DNA of 64,000 bases from Firmicutes bacterium UBA2058 (GTDB lineage: Bacteria > Bacillota > Clostridia > Tissierellales > Sedimentibacteraceae), in NCBI GenBank assembly GCA_002332905.1, contig DDAM01000033.1, forward strand, positions 1 through 64,000, written 5' to 3'. The notes below the pieces were generated by a model that saw nothing but the letters and a program-made list of their open reading frames with translations, ran no database searches and was not told the origin of the DNA. This document shows, in pieces, positions 62,096-64,000 of the stretch. Position 1 is the first letter of the stretch. The number at the start of each line of letters is the position of its first letter. Both the position numbers and the translations under genes were made by a program.

Positions 62096-62743
62096 CTACA
62101 TATTTTTTCTTATAGGATGCCTTATAACAGTTTTTAGCTTTTCAGGTTTAGTTTTTCTAGGATCTCCTAAATAAATCTCATGATGTAATCTTGCAGTTGA
62201 AATATCATTTATATAACCCTCATTTTCGATAAACTCTTCCATAACTTTAATAGTAGCAGGCTCATCATCATATGGACCAATATGCATAATTTGAGCGCAT
62301 AATCCCTCTTTATATATAGAAAGACGTGTAGTAGAAAAATCAAGCTGTGGTTTTTTCTTTAAAAGGACTTGTTTCACTGTTTCAAATACTTCTATAGTAA
62401 CAAACTCAGGCTGTCTAATCATTGATGTCCAGCAAAACTTATCCTTATCAGTAATATTTATTCCATCAAAATTATCATCCTCTACCCACCATAATCCCTC
62501 TAATGGTGGCACAACATATTCAAAATATCCCTTTGGCTGTGTTCCATTCATTTTACTCATTTTTATAGAGTAGGATAAACCATACAAAACTTCCATTGCG
62601 TTTTTATATTCTTCACATGCATTAGGATTACCTTTACCGTCAACCATAATAAATATCATTTCAGGTACTTCAATAATAGATGGTTTCGTTTTTGGCATAT
62701 ATAAATCTTTGTACTCTTTTTTATAATCAAATTTATCTAGCAT
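62096..62743 (-). CDS. GyrI-like small-molecule-binding protein
   Basis: 215 residues of the stand-alone GyrI-like type: PSIIEVPEMIFIMVDGKG near the start, LCAQIMHIGPYDDEPAT and LHHEIYLGDPRKT at the end. Related domains bind drugs in MerR and AraC regulators; the ligand here is unknown. ATG at 62743 has GGGGGTT. A motif shared with 4541-4580 lies over its promoter region. Confidence 0.88.
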   Translation of the reverse strand: MLDKFDYKKEYKDLYMPKTKPSIIEVPEMIFIMVDGKGNPNACEEYKNAMEVLYGLSYSIKMSKMNGTQPKGYFEYVVPPLEGLWWVEDDNFDGINITDKDKFCWTSMIRQPEFVTIEVFETVKQVLLKKKPQLDFSTTRLSIYKEGLCAQIMHIGPYDDEPATIKVMEEFIENEGYINDISTARLHHEIYLGDPRKTKPEKLKTVIRHPIRKNM

Positions 62744-62775
62744 ATATTAACCCCCACTAAAATAATTTATCTAAG

Positions 62776-62811
62776 TTATATCATAGTCTCGACAAAATCG
62801 AACCATTTTAA
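62776..62811. repeat. Copy of the TCGAGACTATGATATAA motif
   Basis: On the minus strand ATGGTTCGATTTTGTCGAG, then ACTATGATATAAC, closely matches 4541-4580 (plus strand). Here it has the position of the GyrI-like promoter (TATAAC as -10). The GTCGAGA resembles a 0A box with one change. Confidence 0.5.
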
Positions 62812-62817
62812 ATATAC

Positions 62818-62852
62818 AAAAAATGCATCTTCAACTCTTCCCAAGATGCATG
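62818..62852 (-). terminator. Terminator after the deleted GNAT gene
   Basis: ATGCATCTT and AAGATGCAT form the stem, followed by TTTTTTGTAT on the minus strand. Confidence 0.85.
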
Positions 62853-62867
62853 CAAATATTTTTAAAT

Positions 62868-63074
62868 TTATAAATGCTTACGTACTATTGCTATATCATC
62901 CAAATTTTTATGTAGAGAAAATCCGAATTTTTCATAAATAGAATATGGACCATGATAGCTACGAGTGCTAATTTCACCTATAGTTGGATAAGCTTCTATA
63001 AAATTATATCCTTCTTTCAATGCAATATAATCATTTATCAATTCTGGTGATAGTATTTTGATTTCAACGTTCAT
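62868..63074 (-). pseudogene. GNAT acetyltransferase gene with internal deletion
   Basis: 68 codons. The first 17 (MNVEIKILSPELINDYI) match the usual start, and residue 21 onward (EGYNFIEAYP, then SYHGPYSIYEKFGF) matches the end, of a common clostridial GNAT family of about 180-200 residues. Roughly 110-130 residues containing the acetyl-CoA site are missing, in frame. Ribosome site and terminator are intact. No function is expected. Confidence 0.75.
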
Positions 63075-63164
63075 AAATATTCTCCCTTAAAAAAATCATA
63101 ACAATATTATTAATAAAAATATACTATAATTTTATTAAAATTTCAACCACATTTTTCCATATAC

Positions 63165-63575
63165 TTAATTATCAGCTTTTTTATAAGCTCTAAGTCTTTT
63201 CTCTAATGTTTCGGTGTGAAGTTCATATAAATTATTATCATAATCATAAAAATATATAGAATACCCCTCACCAGATACTCTTTCTCTAGGAGGTTTAAGT
63301 TCTAAATTAAGGGCTATAATTTTATCTAAATAACTATCTACATCTGAAGCTGAAATCTTAAATGCTAAATGATGATACGTTCTATTAATTATATTATCAT
63401 CTTCCATTACAGCTATCCACTGATTGCCAATGATAAAAAAACGTTCCTTGAATAAAGAATGTTTTTTGTCTCCACTATAATATACTTCTTTTGCTTCAAA
63501 AATTTCTTTAAACAATTCAGTAGTCTTATCTAAATTTTTCACTACAAAAGTAACATGACTTATACCTTCAATCAT
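63165..63575 (-). CDS. fosX: Fosfomycin hydrolase FosX
   Basis: 136 residues, glyoxalase/VOC fold. It opens the fosfomycin epoxide with water and a Mn ion. Metal ligands H7, H69 and E118 are present, and E44 (SLFKERFF), the general base that marks FosX against FosA and FosB, is in place. SIYFYDYDNNLYELH is highly conserved. ATG at 63575 follows AAGGTGA. It lies 17 bases after the GNAT gene, likely co-transcribed. Confidence 0.94.
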   Translation of the reverse strand: MIEGISHVTFVVKNLDKTTELFKEIFEAKEVYYSGDKKHSLFKERFFIIGNQWIAVMEDDNIINRTYHHLAFKISASDVDSYLDKIIALNLELKPPRERVSGEGYSIYFYDYDNNLYELHTETLEKRLRAYKKADN

Positions 63576-63592
63576 TTAATTTTCACCTTTTC

Positions 63593-64000
63593 TTATCTTG
63601 TAATAGCATATAAAACTGAATCATTATATCTTCCATGATGGTATCTATAGCTTTTCATAATGCCTTCTTTTTTAAAATCTGCCTTTTCCAAGACTTTTTG
63701 AGCAGCTATGTTATTTATATCAGTATCTGCTTGAATTCTTTTCAGATTATAATTATTAAACAAGTAATCAATTATAGTTGAGGTTATTTGTGTCCCTAAA
63801 TTTTTAGATCTTTGATTTTCACAAATAACTAATCCGATATTTGCAAGACCAAGTCTTACAAAGCTTATATAAACTAATCCAATAATTTGATTGTCTTTTT
63901 CTATAATAAGCATTTGAAATAAGTCAGAACACAGCCCATCTGCTTCAAATTGTTTTAATAAAGACTTTTTAGATTCAAATTGAAATTCTTGATATTCTCC
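63593..64000 (-). CDS. GNAT acetyltransferase, 5' end outside the window
   Basis: The frame is open to the last base, giving at least 135 residues; an internal Met at 63913 is not the start. Acetyl-CoA-binding region NQRSKNLGTQITSTIIDYLF and the following VLEKADFKKEGIMKSY place it among RimJ/RimL-like N-acetyltransferases. Substrate unknown. Confidence 0.82.
   Translation of the reverse strand, partial: GEYQEFQFESKKSLLKQFEADGLCSDLFQMLIIEKDNQIIGLVYISFVRLGLANIGLVICENQRSKNLGTQITSTIIDYLFNNYNLKRIQADTDINNIAAQKVLEKADFKKEGIMKSYRYHHGRYNDSVLYAITR

Noticed and set aside
63593..63913. Complete GNAT gene starting at 63913
   Set aside because: The frame is open to the window end and upstream codons read as GNAT protein, so the true start is outside.

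Overview
The window reads as a chromosomal segment of a low-GC, anaerobic, probably spore-forming member of the Clostridia (Bacillota). The support is very AT-rich DNA with strong Shine-Dalgarno sequences, three T-box leaders on aminoacyl-tRNA synthetase genes, a gmk-rpoZ-priA-def-fmt-rsmB-rlmN-prpC-prkC-rsgA-rpe-thiN housekeeping cluster, reverse rubrerythrin with a PerR-type regulator, FosX, and Spo0A-box-like sites. No genus is assigned. No rRNA, tRNA or CRISPR array was seen.

Layout. 0-2.6 kb is accessory DNA: one lipoprotein gene plus debris of at least three broken genes. 2.6-7.2 kb holds an aminopeptidase P, asnS with its T-box, and a small membrane protein. 7.2-15.4 kb is an oligopeptide ABC transporter (oppA-B-C-D-F) whose two ATPases carry unusual helical insertions; an attenuator-like hairpin separates oppA from oppB, and two inverted Spo0A-box-like sequences lie upstream of oppA. 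15.4-16.0 kb is a cluster of palindromes. 16-30.5 kb is the long minus-strand housekeeping run (yicC-like, remA, gmk, rpoZ, priA, def, fmt, a membrane zinc peptidase, rsmB, rlmN, prpC, prkC, rsgA, rpe, thiN), covering envelope signalling, translation, DNA restart and ribosome maturation. Several spacers in this run carry short palindromic elements, three of which sit at translation start regions. 30.8-34.5 kb has two CPBP-type membrane proteins and a yhbD-yhbE-yhbF (bactofilin-like) operon. 34.7-41.3 kb has rqcH on the plus strand, then valS with a T-box, a methyltransferase and a phosphotransferase fused to a small DNA-binding-like domain.

41.6-50.9 kb is accessory. It holds an autoregulated TetR operon with a zinc-ribbon protein and a TfoX-C protein, an odd Fpg/Nei glycosylase, a broken leucine-rich-repeat lipoprotein, an ABC-F gene behind a leader ORF and two terminators, secreted proteins, and a sigma factor/DUF4367 pair. 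51-57.4 kb holds serS with a T-box, an acetate-transporter gene with two Spo0A-box-like sites, a run of small membrane, lipoprotein and hypothetical genes, and mscL. 57.5-58.9 kb is a decayed IS110-family element that still has a structured leader resembling a bridge-RNA locus. 59-62 kb is an oxygen-stress neighbourhood: a PerR-like regulator, reverse rubrerythrin, a thioesterase, and a helix-turn-helix protein fused to a complete-looking desulfoferrodoxin domain. The right end has a GyrI-like protein, a GNAT gene with a large in-frame deletion, fosX, and a GNAT gene cut by the window edge.

The most interesting items are the HTH-desulfoferrodoxin fusion, the ABC-F leader, the IS110 leader RNA, the Spo0A-box pairs at opp and the acetate transporter, the 335-residue insertion in OppD, and the hairpin family at the starts of rlmN, remA and priA.
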